Assembly: GCA_902803245.1 (NCBI GenBank) | Contig: CADCPJ010000346.1 | Span: forward strand, 1 to 5,178 | Origin: an uncultured Lachnospiraceae bacterium | Lineage (GTDB): Bacteria > Bacillota > Clostridia > Lachnospirales > Lachnospiraceae | Length of the DNA stretch: 5,178 bases | Direction: 5' to 3' | Shown here: piece after piece, positions 5,109 to 5,178 of the stretch | Position numbering within the stretch: position 1 is the first letter of the stretch | How the letters are laid out: every line of letters begins with the position of its first letter | Program-made: the position numbers and the translations under genes | Notes under the pieces: generated by a model | Databases searched by the model: none | Seen by the model: only the letters and a program-made list of their open reading frames with translations | Told to the model about the DNA's origin: nothing

Positions 5109-5178
5109 ATGCGCAGAAAGGTTCTATTGATCTACAATCCGAGAGCGGGGCGGGGGCAGTTTCTCAGTGCCCTTCCGC
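5109..5178 (+). CDS. Diacylglycerol kinase-family lipid kinase, N-terminus only (runs off the right edge)
   Basis: The 23 visible residues include KVLLIYNPRAGRGQF, the classic N-terminal motif of the DagK/YegS/BmrU lipid kinase catalytic domain (hydrophobic strand, then NP-x-AG-x-G). Such enzymes phosphorylate diacylglycerol or related lipids at the membrane with ATP. In Gram-positive bacteria DgkB recycles diacylglycerol released by lipoteichoic acid synthesis. The start at 5109 has a good ribosome binding site and puts the motif right at the N-terminus, as usual for the family. The frame is also open back to an ATG at 5007, which would add 34 residues of GRDNT-type repeat; the earliest stop upstream is the TAA at 5004. 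The exact substrate cannot be told from this fragment. Confidence 0.8.
   Translation, partial: MRRKVLLIYNPRAGRGQFLSALP

Overview
The window reads as a chromosomal stretch from a fairly GC-rich anaerobic Gram-positive bacterium, most likely of the Clostridia (Lachnospiraceae-like). This is inferred from the strong GGAGG-type ribosome binding sites, a CbiP/CbiC (anaerobic-type) cobalamin pathway, an exported HtrA protease with one PDZ domain, and a DagK-type lipid kinase. No taxonomic search was possible.

Layout. Positions 1-264 hold the 3' end of an open frame that enters from the left edge and consists of 22-residue tandem repeats; it overlaps the start of the next gene. Positions 246-1856 encode adenosylcobyric acid synthase (CobQ/CbiP), complete, with a 48-residue tandem-repeat insertion near its C-terminus. 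An 82-base gap holds a long REP-like palindrome. Positions 1939-3147 encode a fusion of precorrin-8X methylmutase (CbiC) and corrinoid adenosyltransferase (CobA/BtuR). These genes are co-directional and probably part of a longer cobalamin operon that begins outside the window. A bidirectional hairpin terminator and a 25-bp tandem repeat separate them from a convergent HtrA-type serine protease gene (minus strand, 4724-3381). A 384-base divergent intergenic region (4725-5108) carries candidate promoters for htrA and for the gene running off the right edge (from 5109), which begins like a diacylglycerol kinase-family lipid kinase. This region also contains small palindromes and a 15-bp tandem repeat.

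How the genes work together. CbiC makes (cobalt-)cobyrinate. After CbiA amidation (CbiA is not in this window), CobA adds the adenosyl ligand and CbiP amidates four side chains to give adenosylcobyric acid. The cobalamin genes here therefore cover steps on both sides of CbiA. The htrA and lipid kinase genes concern envelope quality control and lipid metabolism, with no obvious link to cobalamin.

The most striking feature is not a single gene. Four unrelated tandem arrays (units of 66, 36, 25 and 15 bp) lie within 5.2 kb. Three keep a reading frame open, at or near a protein terminus; the fourth is non-coding. I see no sign of a defence system, CRISPR array, transposase, tRNA or rRNA.
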